A DNA stretch of 40,039 bases, from positions 1 through 40,039 of the forward strand of contig NZ_VJZD01000064.1 in NCBI RefSeq assembly GCF_009377175.1. Reading direction: 5' to 3'. The DNA is from Streptomyces adustus. Lineage in GTDB: Bacteria > Actinomycetota > Actinomycetes > Streptomycetales > Streptomycetaceae. Below the pieces are notes generated by a model that ran no database searches, was not told the origin of the DNA, and worked only from the letters and a program-made list of their open reading frames with translations. Positions 29,966 through 38,550 of this stretch are shown here, piece by piece. Both the position numbers and the translations under genes were made by a program. The first letter of the stretch is position 1. Each line of letters starts with the position of its first letter.

Positions 29966-31960
29966 TTGTCAGATTGGGAGAGGTCGAGCACGGCACGGGT
30001 GATCCCACCCGCCATGCCACGCAAGCTCGCCAAGGTCCCGTTCGTCGAACTGGCCGACGGACGCCTCCAGGGAGTGGTGTCGAGCGGCTCGGACATCGAG
30101 CGGGTCTACGTCTCGTCGATCGCGGCCCGGACCTACGCGTTCGCGTGCAGCACCAACAACAACCGGCCCTGCGGCGGCGCGCGCGGTTCGTTCTGCAACC
30201 ACATACGGGCCCTGGTCAACGAGGCGGTGCTCCAGTACGGCGCCGAGCGCGTCGCCCGCTATCTGCGGATCGAGTCCGCCGGGTCCGCCGCACAGCCCAG
30301 CGCGCAGAGCATCACCGCCGACATGATCGGCACCCGTCCCGCGCAGGCGGACGCCACGGCCGCGGCCCCGGTCTTCAGCCGGTTCCTGCGCCACCTGACC
30401 TACCTCGAACTCGCCCACACCAGCAGCCCGTTGCCGGAGATGCAGTGGTTCCCGCCGACCAGGCGGACCGCGCCGGGAGGGCCCGCGCACACCTTCCGTC
30501 CCGGCCCGGCGGAGGGCGCCGGCCCGCTCGTCGAGGAGATCACCGGGCTCGACGAGGCACTGGCCGCCGTGGACGCGTTCGACCGGGCCCTGGTCGGCGG
30601 GCTGCTGCGTCCCCGGCCCGACCAGGCCGCGGCCCTCACGGAGTTCGCGCAGGCCGTCGCGGGTTCCCCGCTGGCCGCCAGGGTCGCCGAAGCCGCCGAG
30701 AAGGCAGCGGCCGGAGCCGCGGCCGAGGACCACCTCGTCGCCCTCGCGGCGGCCCGCACCGCACTGCTGGGTTCCGTGCACGACGCCCTCGTGGTCCGCG
30801 TGGAGGAGCTGACCGGCCGGCCGCACGGCGGGGAGACGGCCCCGGCGTCCGCCGGAGCGCAGGCAGCGAACCTGCTCGCCGCCGCCCGTTCCTGGCTGGC
30901 CGACCTGGCGCGCACCGGATGGCAGGGCATCGACCACGACGTGGTCGCCGGATCCGCACAGGTCGTCTCCGCGATGCTCCCCGAGCCGTCCCTGCGCCGC
31001 CTGGCGACGCTCCTCGACGGCTTCGCCGCCGAACTCGCGGCGTCCTGCCCCGGAGCGGCCCTGGAGAACGTCCCGGTCCGCCGCTGGGCCGACCTGTGGT
31101 CACGGGCGATGCTCCTGACCCTGCCCGGCGCCACCGACACGCCCGCCGTCGCCACGGTCACCGGACGTCTGCTGCCTCTCGGCGTCGACGTGCACGAACA
31201 CGCCACCGCCGCGCAGGCCCAGGTCCACGCCGTGCTCGAACCCGCCGACGGGACCCCGCCGCGCCTGGTGCGGGCCGGTGTGGCGGTCCCCAAGCCGGAC
31301 ACGGTCGTCGGCGCCGGTGTGTGGCAACTGCTGCGGCCGCACATGTCGCTGCTGGCCGCCGTCGGCGAGGGCCGCTCGATGGACATCACCGACATGCCGC
31401 TCACCGTCGAGGGCGACCTGATCTGGAGCGACGAGCACGCCCGGCCGGGCGAGCCCGCCGACGCCTTCGCCACCGCCCGCGTCGCGCTGCCGACCGCGAC
31501 GGCCTCGGCGACGGTGCCGCTGGACCGGCATCCGGCCCGGATCGCCGTCCCCGTGTTCCTGGAGGGGTACACCGTCCGCAAGGCCGAACCGCAGACGGCG
31601 CCCACGGACGCGCCGGAGCAGTCCCCGCAGGACGGCGGACCCGGCGGCGACGTGCTGACCTTCACCGTCGCCGGGCAGCCGCTGGTCGTCGACACCGACC
31701 GCATCCCGGTCGCCGGACCGCTCACGCCCGAGGCCGTCGAGGCCTCCGGCGCGTGCATCGGGCTGCTGCGCTGGGACGCCGGGACGTTCGGGGTCCAGCC
31801 GCTCGCCGTCGAGACGACCGTACGGAAGAAGGCCGTCGCGATCCACGCCGGCGGCTGGGTCGGCGGCACGGCCGACAAGGCGGGCGCCAGGGCGGAGAAG
31901 GCCGCCGCCGACGCCGTGGTGGTGCTGCGCGAGCGCGCCGGAAGGCTGCTGCGCAAATGA
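29966..31960 (+). CDS. SWIM-type zinc-finger protein
   Basis: Protein of 664 aa, first gene of a four-gene operon. A SWIM-like zinc site lies near the N-terminus: YAFACSTNNNRPCGG...SFCNHIRAL, with C61, C69, C77 and H79 as ligands. The middle is long and helical with few recognisable motifs; a later part (TFTVAGQPLVVDTD, GTFGVQPLAVETTVRKKAVA) is beta-rich. SWIM domains bind DNA or protein and often accompany recombination or Swi2/Snf2 machinery. The TTG start is chosen because AAAGGAG lies eight bases before it. The stop overlaps the VWA ATG (ATGA). A PafBC-type promoter precedes it. Confidence 0.85.
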   Translation: MSDWERSSTARVIPPAMPRKLAKVPFVELADGRLQGVVSSGSDIERVYVSSIAARTYAFACSTNNNRPCGGARGSFCNHIRALVNEAVLQYGAERVARYLRIESAGSAAQPSAQSITADMIGTRPAQADATAAAPVFSRFLRHLTYLELAHTSSPLPEMQWFPPTRRTAPGGPAHTFRPGPAEGAGPLVEEITGLDEALAAVDAFDRALVGGLLRPRPDQAAALTEFAQAVAGSPLAARVAEAAEKAAAGAAAEDHLVALAAARTALLGSVHDALVVRVEELTGRPHGGETAPASAGAQAANLLAAARSWLADLARTGWQGIDHDVVAGSAQVVSAMLPEPSLRRLATLLDGFAAELAASCPGAALENVPVRRWADLWSRAMLLTLPGATDTPAVATVTGRLLPLGVDVHEHATAAQAQVHAVLEPADGTPPRLVRAGVAVPKPDTVVGAGVWQLLRPHMSLLAAVGEGRSMDITDMPLTVEGDLIWSDEHARPGEPADAFATARVALPTATASATVPLDRHPARIAVPVFLEGYTVRKAEPQTAPTDAPEQSPQDGGPGGDVLTFTVAGQPLVVDTDRIPVAGPLTPEAVEASGACIGLLRWDAGTFGVQPLAVETTVRKKAVAIHAGGWVGGTADKAGARAEKAAADAVVVLRERAGRLLRK

Positions 31961-33489
31961 CCGAGCGGACGAACGGGCACCACCCGGAAGCGAACCCGTA
32001 CGACAACCGTCGCCAAGTGCTGTACTGGCGGCTGCTCGCCCGGCTGTTCGACCACGAGGAGCAGCCGGCCCTGGAGTCGTCGAGCCTCGCCGTCGTCGAG
32101 GACATCGGCCTGCCGCCCGCGCTGCTGGACCCGCAGACCTCCGTCGACTCGATCGTGCAGCGCCACCCCGAACTGGTCGCCGAACTGGACGGACTGATGG
32201 TCCCTCGGCCGGAAGCCCGGAGCGAGGGCGAACCGGCGACCACCACTGATGCCGATGCCGACGCCGCCACCGATGCCGATGCCGACGCCGCCACCGATGC
32301 CGAGGTCGAGACGGAGGCCGAAGCCGAGGACGCCGGGCGGGACCGGGACGCCGAGGTCCGCCGTGCCGCGCTGGTGTCGAAGGTGCTGCTCAACGTGTTC
32401 GCCTCCCCTTCCGCCACGGTCACCGCGGGACAGCTGTCGCGCTGGCAGTCCGACGCGGGCTGGCTGGAGCGCGCCCTCGGCTGCCGCCCCGGCGACCTGC
32501 GCGGTGGCCGGACCGGGCGAGGCACCGCGATGCCGGGCGGTGTCGCCCCGACCGGTACCGGAGTCGGCTTCGGCACGCCCGACCTCGGCAAGCTGATACC
32601 GGCCATCGGGCCGGAACTCGGCGCCATCGAGGCCGAACTCGTCAGGCGGATGCGGCTGCGCGAGGTGCTGGCCGATCCTCGACTGGCGGCCCAGCTGACC
32701 CCGAGCATGTCGCTGATAGAGCAGTTGCTGCGGGACAAGGACAACCTGTCAGGGGTGGCCCTCGCCAACGCCAAGGATTTGATCCGGCGCTTCGTCGAGG
32801 AGGTCTCCGAGGTCCTGCGGACCCAGGTGGAGAAGGCGTCGGTCGGCGCCCTGGACCGCTCGGTGCCGCCCAAGCGGGTGTTCCGCAACCTCGACCTCGA
32901 CCGCACCATCTGGAAGAACCTCACCAACTGGAGCCCGGAGGAGGAGCGGCTGTACGTCGACCGCCTCTACTACCGGCACACCGCCCGCAGGACGACGCCC
33001 CAACGGCTGATCGTGGTCGTGGACCAGTCGGGCTCGATGGTCGACTCGATGGTGAACTGCACCATCCTCGCGTCGATCTTCGCCGGACTGCCGAAGGTCG
33101 ACGTCCACCTCATCGCGTACGACACCCAGGCACTCGACCTCACCCCCTGGGTGCACGACCCCTTCGAGACCCTGCTGCGCACCAACCTGGGCGGCGGCAC
33201 CGACGGAACGGTCGCGATGACGCTGGCCCAGCCGAAGATCGCCGAGCCCCGCAACACCGTCGTGGTGTGGATCTCCGACTTCTACGAATGGCGCACCGAG
33301 CAGCTGTTCGCGAGCATGGTCGCCATCCACCGCTCCGGCGCGAAGTTCATTCCCGTCGGCTCGGTCACCAGCTCCGGCCGCGCCAGCGTCAACCCCTGGT
33401 TCCGGGAACGCTTCAAGGATCTCGGCACACCGGTCATCTCCGGCCACATCCGCAAGCTCGTCCAGGAGCTCAAGACGTTCCTGGCCTGA
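31957..33489 (+). CDS. VWA domain protein
   Basis: Protein of 510 aa with a C-terminal von Willebrand A domain. The MIDAS metal site is VVVDQSGSM (DxSxS, D about 356), with GGGTDG and VVWISDFYEW supplying the other two MIDAS loops. The N-terminal half is helical (VLYWRLLARLFDHEE) and is split by an acidic linker DADADAATDADADAATDAE coded by 24-bp tandem repeats. VWA proteins serve as substrate adaptors for MoxR-type AAA ATPases, and the next gene is one. ATG at 31957 overlaps the SWIM stop. It ends TPVISGHIRKLVQELKTFL. The gap of 104 nt before the AAA gene contains a CT-rich stretch. Confidence 0.9.
   Translation: MTERTNGHHPEANPYDNRRQVLYWRLLARLFDHEEQPALESSSLAVVEDIGLPPALLDPQTSVDSIVQRHPELVAELDGLMVPRPEARSEGEPATTTDADADAATDADADAATDAEVETEAEAEDAGRDRDAEVRRAALVSKVLLNVFASPSATVTAGQLSRWQSDAGWLERALGCRPGDLRGGRTGRGTAMPGGVAPTGTGVGFGTPDLGKLIPAIGPELGAIEAELVRRMRLREVLADPRLAAQLTPSMSLIEQLLRDKDNLSGVALANAKDLIRRFVEEVSEVLRTQVEKASVGALDRSVPPKRVFRNLDLDRTIWKNLTNWSPEEERLYVDRLYYRHTARRTTPQRLIVVVDQSGSMVDSMVNCTILASIFAGLPKVDVHLIAYDTQALDLTPWVHDPFETLLRTNLGGGTDGTVAMTLAQPKIAEPRNTVVVWISDFYEWRTEQLFASMVAIHRSGAKFIPVGSVTSSGRASVNPWFRERFKDLGTPVISGHIRKLVQELKTFLA
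32248..32295 (+). repeat. Two 24-bp tandem repeats in the VWA gene
   Basis: Two identical units, GATGCCGATGCCGACGCCGC followed by CACC, lie head to tail and are followed by a partial third. They encode the DADADAAT acidic linker. Length variation between strains would not break the reading frame. Confidence 0.85.
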
Positions 33490-33593
33490 GGCGCCTGCGT
33501 ACATCGAGCGTTCCGCCCTCGCGGGCTCCCAGCCCCGGGCTGCCCCCTCCTTTTCTTCTTTTCCTGCTGAGACCTGCCCAGAAAGGCACCGAT

Positions 33594-34715
33594 ATGTCCG
33601 AGCTGTTGCGCGCCCCCGCCGAGATGAAGTACGCCGAGGAGCTGGACTGGCTGGAGTCGATCGACGACGGCCCCAAGCCCTTCGCCTGGCGGCTGTCGCC
33701 GAAGATGGTGCGTCTGTTCATCCTCGGCTCCGAGCGCGCCGACGGACTCGACCGGCCGGTCGCGCAGAAGTGGTTCGGCGACCGCAGCTTCGTCGAGCGC
33801 TCCATCGTCACCCTGGCCTCCGACCGCGGCCTGCTGCTCATCGGCGACCCCGGCACCGGCAAGAGCTGGCTCGCCGAGCTGCTGTCCGCCGCGATCAGCC
33901 GCAACTCCACGCTCGTGGTGCAGGGCACGGCCGGTACCACCGAGGACCACATCAAGTACTCGTGGAACGTGTCCATGGTGATCGCCAAGGGCCAGTCGAG
34001 GGAGTCGATGATCCCCTCGCCCATCATGACCGCGATGGAGGCCGGCGCGATCGGCCGCTTCGAGGAGCTCACCCGCTCCACCAGCGACGTCCAGGACGCG
34101 CTGATCTCGATCCTGTCCGAGAAGTACATCTCCGTACCGGAACTGGCCGGCGACGACAACGGCAACATCGTCTTCGCCAAGCCCGGGTTCTCGGTCATCG
34201 CCACCGCCAACAGCCGCGACCGGGGCGTCAACGACCTGTCCTCGGCGCTCAAGCGCCGCTTCAACTTCGTCCGCATCCCGGTGGTCACCAACAAGAAGAG
34301 CGAGGCGGAGATCGTCCGCTTCCGCACCGAGGAACTGCTGCGCAGGCACCAGATCGAGCTGGACGTCCCGCCGACCCTGCTGGACGTGCTGCTCCAGAGC
34401 TTCGCCGACCTGCGCGCCTCCGCGGCCGCGGCCGGCAGCGACGACGAGAAGCTGGAGTCGGCCCTGTCCACCGCCGAGCAGATCGGTGTGCTGGAGGACG
34501 CGATCCTGCACGGCAACTTCTTCGGCGAGCGCGCGCTGACCGCGCACACCCTCGCCTCCTCGCTCGTCGGGTCGCTGGCCCGGCGCGATCCGGAGGACCT
34601 GGCCATCCTCAACAAGTACCTGCACGGTGTCGTGGAGCCGCGCAGCAAGGAGGAGGGCGGTTCCTGGACGGAGTTCCTGGAGGGCGGCCGCGACGCGATC
34701 GCCACCCTGTCATGA
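33594..34715 (+). CDS. MoxR-type AAA+ ATPase
   Basis: AAA ATPase of 373 aa. The Walker A motif is GDPGTGKSW (G84-S91), sensor-1-like VIATANSRDRG follows, and the arginine finger region is SSALKRRFNFVRIPVV. FEELTRSTSDVQDALISILSEKYI is the MoxR-type insertion with Walker B at its start. Such ATPases act with VWA proteins as chaperones that assemble or activate metal-dependent or membrane complexes. The ATG at 33594 follows GAAAGG by nine bases. The 3' end overlaps the DUF5682 ATG (ATGA). Partner proteins are the VWA and DUF5682 products. Confidence 0.93.
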   Translation: MSELLRAPAEMKYAEELDWLESIDDGPKPFAWRLSPKMVRLFILGSERADGLDRPVAQKWFGDRSFVERSIVTLASDRGLLLIGDPGTGKSWLAELLSAAISRNSTLVVQGTAGTTEDHIKYSWNVSMVIAKGQSRESMIPSPIMTAMEAGAIGRFEELTRSTSDVQDALISILSEKYISVPELAGDDNGNIVFAKPGFSVIATANSRDRGVNDLSSALKRRFNFVRIPVVTNKKSEAEIVRFRTEELLRRHQIELDVPPTLLDVLLQSFADLRASAAAAGSDDEKLESALSTAEQIGVLEDAILHGNFFGERALTAHTLASSLVGSLARRDPEDLAILNKYLHGVVEPRSKEEGGSWTEFLEGGRDAIATLS

Positions 34716-37549
34716 GCGGCACCGACGAGAGCGCGTTCGGCGCGCTGCGCGGACAACTCCAGGAAGCCGCCCAGGCGTTCGCGGACGGGCCGGGGGCCCT
34801 GGAGGGCATCCTCCTCGGCATCGTCGACGACGTCGACCGCGCGGTGCGCGAGCCGCTGGAGATCTTCCCGGTCTGCCACCACTCGCCCGCCTCGGCGACC
34901 GCGATGGCCCGCAGACTGCGCGAGAAGCGGCCGAAGGTCGTGTACCTCGAACTGTGCGAGGACATGGCGCCGCTGCTGACCGAACTGCGCAACTGCCGGC
35001 TCCCGGTGGCGGTACAGGCCTTCGCGACCGAGACCGAGGGCTTCCCGGCCGAGTGGGCGCCGCTGTCCGTGGTCGCGCCGATCACCGAGGCGTCGGCCGA
35101 GTACCAGGCCATCGCCTACGCCCTCGACACCCCCGGGGTGGAACTGGTCCTCGTCGACCGTTCCTCGGACCACGTGTACCAGTGGGACGAGCGAGCACCG
35201 CAGGCCGCCGCGGCGGCCGACCCGGACGCCCCGCCGGCCGAGGAGGAGGCCGCGCTGCACGGCGACGCCGTCGGCGTCGAGATCGGTGACCTGCGGCCCC
35301 GCTTCGCCGAGCTGGAGGAGCACCTGCTGCGCCACGGCCGGGTGCGGCACTGGTCGGAGTGGTGGCACCAGTACGTCGAACTGCCGCTCGGCGACAGCGA
35401 CCACGACACCTACCGGCAGGTCATGCTGCTGATCGGCAGCCTCTTCCGGCGCCTGGCCCCCGGCGACGAGCACCGGGTGCGCGTGGACGAGGACCGCGAG
35501 CGCTACATGTGGACCAGGATGCGCGAGCACCTGACCGCGACCGGCACGGACCCGGCCGACTGCCTGTACGTCTGCGGCGCGTTCCACGCGGCCAGCCGGG
35601 TGGCCGAGTTCGGCGTGCGGGGGGCCGACACGTTCGAGATCGGTCCGCGCACCGCGACCAAGTGGCAGCACGGGCTGATCCCGTCCAGCCATGCGGCGAT
35701 CGAGGCGCAGTTCGGTCTCGCCGCCGGTTCGGTCTCGATCGCCGCCACCGTGTGGGCGAAGAACCTGCGGCGCACCAAGGTGCAGCCGTTCCGCCTCGCC
35801 GGACAGAACGGCGCGAAGAGCGGCCGGGCCACGAAGGCCGTGGCGGCCGCGGCGCAGGCCGCTCAGGACCCGACCGGATCGGTGGCGTCGAGCGGGGAGA
35901 GCGGCGCGGCCGCGGACCGGCTGTCCGGCTTCCTGCGGAGGCCGCCCGTCCTCGACCCGCTCGACGAGGCGGAACTGCTCGGCTGGTCGGTGGAGATCGT
36001 GCGGGCCGCGCGCCGCAACGGCTACCTCGCCTCCACCGCCGACGCCATCGCGGTGTTCGAGACGTCGATCCTGCTCGCGGGCATGCGCGACCGGGCCAAG
36101 CCGACGCCGTACGACTTCCAGGACGCGGCCGTCACCTGCATCGAGAAGGACAGCGTGCCGGGCCGGCGCGACGTGCGCCGCCTCGTCGAGATCATGATGG
36201 GCGGCGACCGGATCGGCCAGGTCGGCTACGACGCCCTGCCGCCCCTGGCCCGCGACGTGCACGACCGGCTGAAACCGCTCGCGCTGCGCCTCGAACAGCG
36301 CGGTGTGCAGCGGGCGCTGCTGGACATCGCCTCCCGGCCGGAACTGGAGCGCTGCTCCGATGTGCTCTGGATGCTGCGCCGGTTGCTGCCGCAGGGCGCC
36401 GCACGCCCGATCATGGGGGAGCGGCGCCTGGGCGAGCGGTCGATCCAGGAGTCCTGGGACCTGGCGCTGGGCACCCACCAGCGCGCCCTCATCGAGCTCG
36501 GCTACGAGGGCATCAGCATCGAGCAGGTCCTGGAACAGCGCCTGCGGCGCACGGCGTACGCTCCGCGGGCGACCACGGCGACCGTCCTGGAGACCGTGGA
36601 GGACGCGACCCTGTATCTGCGCAGCCGCCGGCTCGCCGACGAGCTCGGCGCCCGTGCCCTGGAGACCCTGGCGGCCGAGCGCAGCGTCGACGGCGCGCCG
36701 GAGGTGTTGCGCCGGGTCCGCCGGCTCCTGGCGTTCTACCGCACCAGCGAGCCGGTGCTGCCGCCGTGGATCGAGCGCTTCGTCAAGACGGGCTACGCGC
36801 ACTACTGCACCCTGCTGCCGACGGCGTTCACCGACGAGGACGCCGGTGTCCGCCAGGTCGCCGCGATGCTCGGCTTCCTGTTCAGCATGGAGAGCCTGGC
36901 GCTGTCGCTGGGCTGTGACCGCACCCAGCTGGAACTGGCGGTCGCGCAGTCCCACCCGGAGGACCCGCCGAAGACCGCGCTGCTGTGGGCGGCCCGGACC
37001 CAGCTCGGCCACCTCACCCGCGCGGACCTGCGGGCGCGGTGCGACGAACTGCTGGACAACCCGCTGGTGGTGCCCGCCTACCCGCGCTACCTCAGCGGCT
37101 TCGTCCAGGCCCTGGAACCGGTGCCGGGCCTCACCGACTTCGTCGTGGAAGCGGTGTCGAACGCGTTCGCGCGGCTGCCGGATCCCGTGCTGCTGCCCTG
37201 GCTGCCGACCCTGATCACCACCCTGCGGGACGGCGGCGGCGAACTGGCGCCCCTGCTGATCCGCGAGGCGGGGCGGATCTTCCCGGGCCGGCTGACGGCG
37301 CTGGACGCGTGGGTGCCGCCCTGGCGGGAGGCGCCGGACCCGGGTGTCCCGGCGTCGGCACGCCGGGCGGAGGCCGGCCGGGGCGTGGCGCTGCTCGCCG
37401 CCCACCCCGCGGCCTGCGACGCGGTGGCCGGCCTGCTGGGCTGCGACGGGGCCTGGGAGACGGCGGCCGCGGGACCGCGCGGGGCGGCGCTGGTGGACCG
37501 TCACCCCGACACGGCGACGGCACTGGCGGTGCTGCTGGCGGCCGGCTGA
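34712..37549 (+). CDS. DUF5682 family protein (possible TraB/EreA-like fold)
   Basis: Protein of 945 aa, last gene of the operon. The N-terminal third carries IFPVCHHSPASATAMARRL (H56, H57) followed by KVVYLELCEDM and, later, LYVCGAFHAAS (H292). This His...Glu...GxxH layout resembles the TraB/EreA/ChaN superfamily, whose members cleave peptides or esters. Alternatively it could be purely structural. The C-terminal two thirds are largely helical (RRVRRLLAFYRTSEPVLPPWI, LDAWVPPW). There is no signal peptide. ATG at 34712 overlaps the MoxR stop. The metal or catalytic role is an inference from motifs; the family assignment is reasonably secure. Confidence 0.82.
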   Translation: MSGTDESAFGALRGQLQEAAQAFADGPGALEGILLGIVDDVDRAVREPLEIFPVCHHSPASATAMARRLREKRPKVVYLELCEDMAPLLTELRNCRLPVAVQAFATETEGFPAEWAPLSVVAPITEASAEYQAIAYALDTPGVELVLVDRSSDHVYQWDERAPQAAAAADPDAPPAEEEAALHGDAVGVEIGDLRPRFAELEEHLLRHGRVRHWSEWWHQYVELPLGDSDHDTYRQVMLLIGSLFRRLAPGDEHRVRVDEDRERYMWTRMREHLTATGTDPADCLYVCGAFHAASRVAEFGVRGADTFEIGPRTATKWQHGLIPSSHAAIEAQFGLAAGSVSIAATVWAKNLRRTKVQPFRLAGQNGAKSGRATKAVAAAAQAAQDPTGSVASSGESGAAADRLSGFLRRPPVLDPLDEAELLGWSVEIVRAARRNGYLASTADAIAVFETSILLAGMRDRAKPTPYDFQDAAVTCIEKDSVPGRRDVRRLVEIMMGGDRIGQVGYDALPPLARDVHDRLKPLALRLEQRGVQRALLDIASRPELERCSDVLWMLRRLLPQGAARPIMGERRLGERSIQESWDLALGTHQRALIELGYEGISIEQVLEQRLRRTAYAPRATTATVLETVEDATLYLRSRRLADELGARALETLAAERSVDGAPEVLRRVRRLLAFYRTSEPVLPPWIERFVKTGYAHYCTLLPTAFTDEDAGVRQVAAMLGFLFSMESLALSLGCDRTQLELAVAQSHPEDPPKTALLWAARTQLGHLTRADLRARCDELLDNPLVVPAYPRYLSGFVQALEPVPGLTDFVVEAVSNAFARLPDPVLLPWLPTLITTLRDGGGELAPLLIREAGRIFPGRLTALDAWVPPWREAPDPGVPASARRAEAGRGVALLAAHPAACDAVAGLLGCDGAWETAAAGPRGAALVDRHPDTATALAVLLAAG

Positions 37550-37578
37550 GTCCGGCCGGGCCCGGCGGCCGGGAGCGG

Positions 37579-37608
37579 GCCGACCGAACCGGTGCCGGGC
37601 CGGTCGGC
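37579..37608 (+). terminator. Hairpin after the DUF5682 operon
   Basis: GCCGACCG and CGGTCGGC form an 8-bp stem around a 14-base loop, 29 nt past the DUF5682 stop. GC-rich without a T-run, as in most Streptomyces terminators. Confidence 0.5.
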
Positions 37609-37760
37609 AACCGGAAGGCGGCCGGACGGGGCGCAGGGTAACCCGACTGAGCGCCCCGGATGGTGCGATGCAGTGGTGTGGCTGACGGTAGATCACGTCA
37701 AGGCCGGGTCACTTCAGCTGACAAAGCCCAGCTGCCCGGCTGCGACGGAAGGACCCTCAC

Positions 37761-38435
37761 ATGCGATCAGCCCGCATGTTGCTCGCCACGGCAGCGGCCT
37801 CGGCCGCTCTCGCGATCGCCACCCCCGGCGCTCACGCGACCGGCGACGACTCGAACAACGATCAGGACTCGTCCTACAGCAGAGAGCAGGGCAAGGACAG
37901 TGGCCGGGACTCGTCCTCCGGCCGGGAACGCGACGACGGCGGCGGCTACGAATCGCCGCGCGGTGGAATCCACGCCGGTGGCGGCGCGCTGGCCGCCGTG
38001 AGGGCGGACGACTGGGTTCCCAAGGTGGACCCGAAGCAGGACCCGGAGACCTACCGGAACGACAACAACAACGACGGCGGCGGCCGTGGCAACAATGACG
38101 GGGGCGGGCGCGGCAACAACGACGGCGGCGGCGGCCGTGGCAACAACGACGGGGGCGGGCGCGGCAACAACGACGACGGCGGCGGCCGTGGCAACAATGA
38201 CGGCGGCGGCCGTGGCAACAATGACGGCGGTGGGCGCGGCAACAACGACGGCGGCGGCGGTCGTGGCAACGACTTCGGGAACGACGAGCGCGACCGGCCC
38301 AGCGGCGGCATGCACACCGGTGGGGGCGCACTGGCCTCGCAGAATGTCTCCACGGGCGGCCTGGCCGTCCTGGGCATCGGGGCGGCAGGCATGTACGCGT
38401 GGCGACGGAAGAAGGCGGCCGAGGGCGCAGCCTGA
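37761..38435 (+). CDS. Secreted Gly/Asn-repeat protein with C-terminal anchor
   Basis: Surface protein of 224 aa. A signal peptide (MRSARMLLATAAASAALAIA, cleavage near AHA) precedes a Ser/Asp-rich stretch. The centre is eight or so imperfect repeats of GGGRGNND. The segment GG-H-GGGALA occurs twice: PRGGIHAGGGALAAV before the repeats and PSGGMHTGGGALASQ after them. The C-terminus is a hydrophobic helix (LAVLGIGAAGMYAW) followed by RRKKA, a membrane anchor. There is no clear LPxTG-type box. A class F sortase follows 115 nt downstream, which suggests a functional pairing, but the substrate motif is unproven. ATG at 37761 has GAAGGA upstream. Confidence 0.82.
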   Translation: MRSARMLLATAAASAALAIATPGAHATGDDSNNDQDSSYSREQGKDSGRDSSSGRERDDGGGYESPRGGIHAGGGALAAVRADDWVPKVDPKQDPETYRNDNNNDGGGRGNNDGGGRGNNDGGGGRGNNDGGGRGNNDDGGGRGNNDGGGRGNNDGGGRGNNDGGGGRGNDFGNDERDRPSGGMHTGGGALASQNVSTGGLAVLGIGAAGMYAWRRKKAAEGAA

Positions 38436-38456
38436 CCGTGTCTGACGCGGACGGCA

Positions 38457-38494
38457 GCCGGGTCGCCACCGGTTGCGTCCCGTGGCGGCCCGGC
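38457..38494 (+). terminator. 13-bp hairpin between the repeat protein and the sortase
   Basis: GCCGGGTCGCCAC pairs with GTGGCGGCCCGGC through 13 pairs with one G-U, loop 12 bases. It starts 21 nt past the repeat-protein stop. It may attenuate transcription into the sortase gene rather than end it fully. Confidence 0.6.
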
Positions 38495-38550
38495 CCGCGG
38501 TCCGTGTGCCGTTCCCGCTCAGCTGCCCAGCCGTAGTGAGGTGGTATCCG

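Noticed and set aside
20431..37549. Prophage or genomic island
   Set aside because: I see no integrase, transposase, flanking tRNA or att repeat, and base composition does not change.
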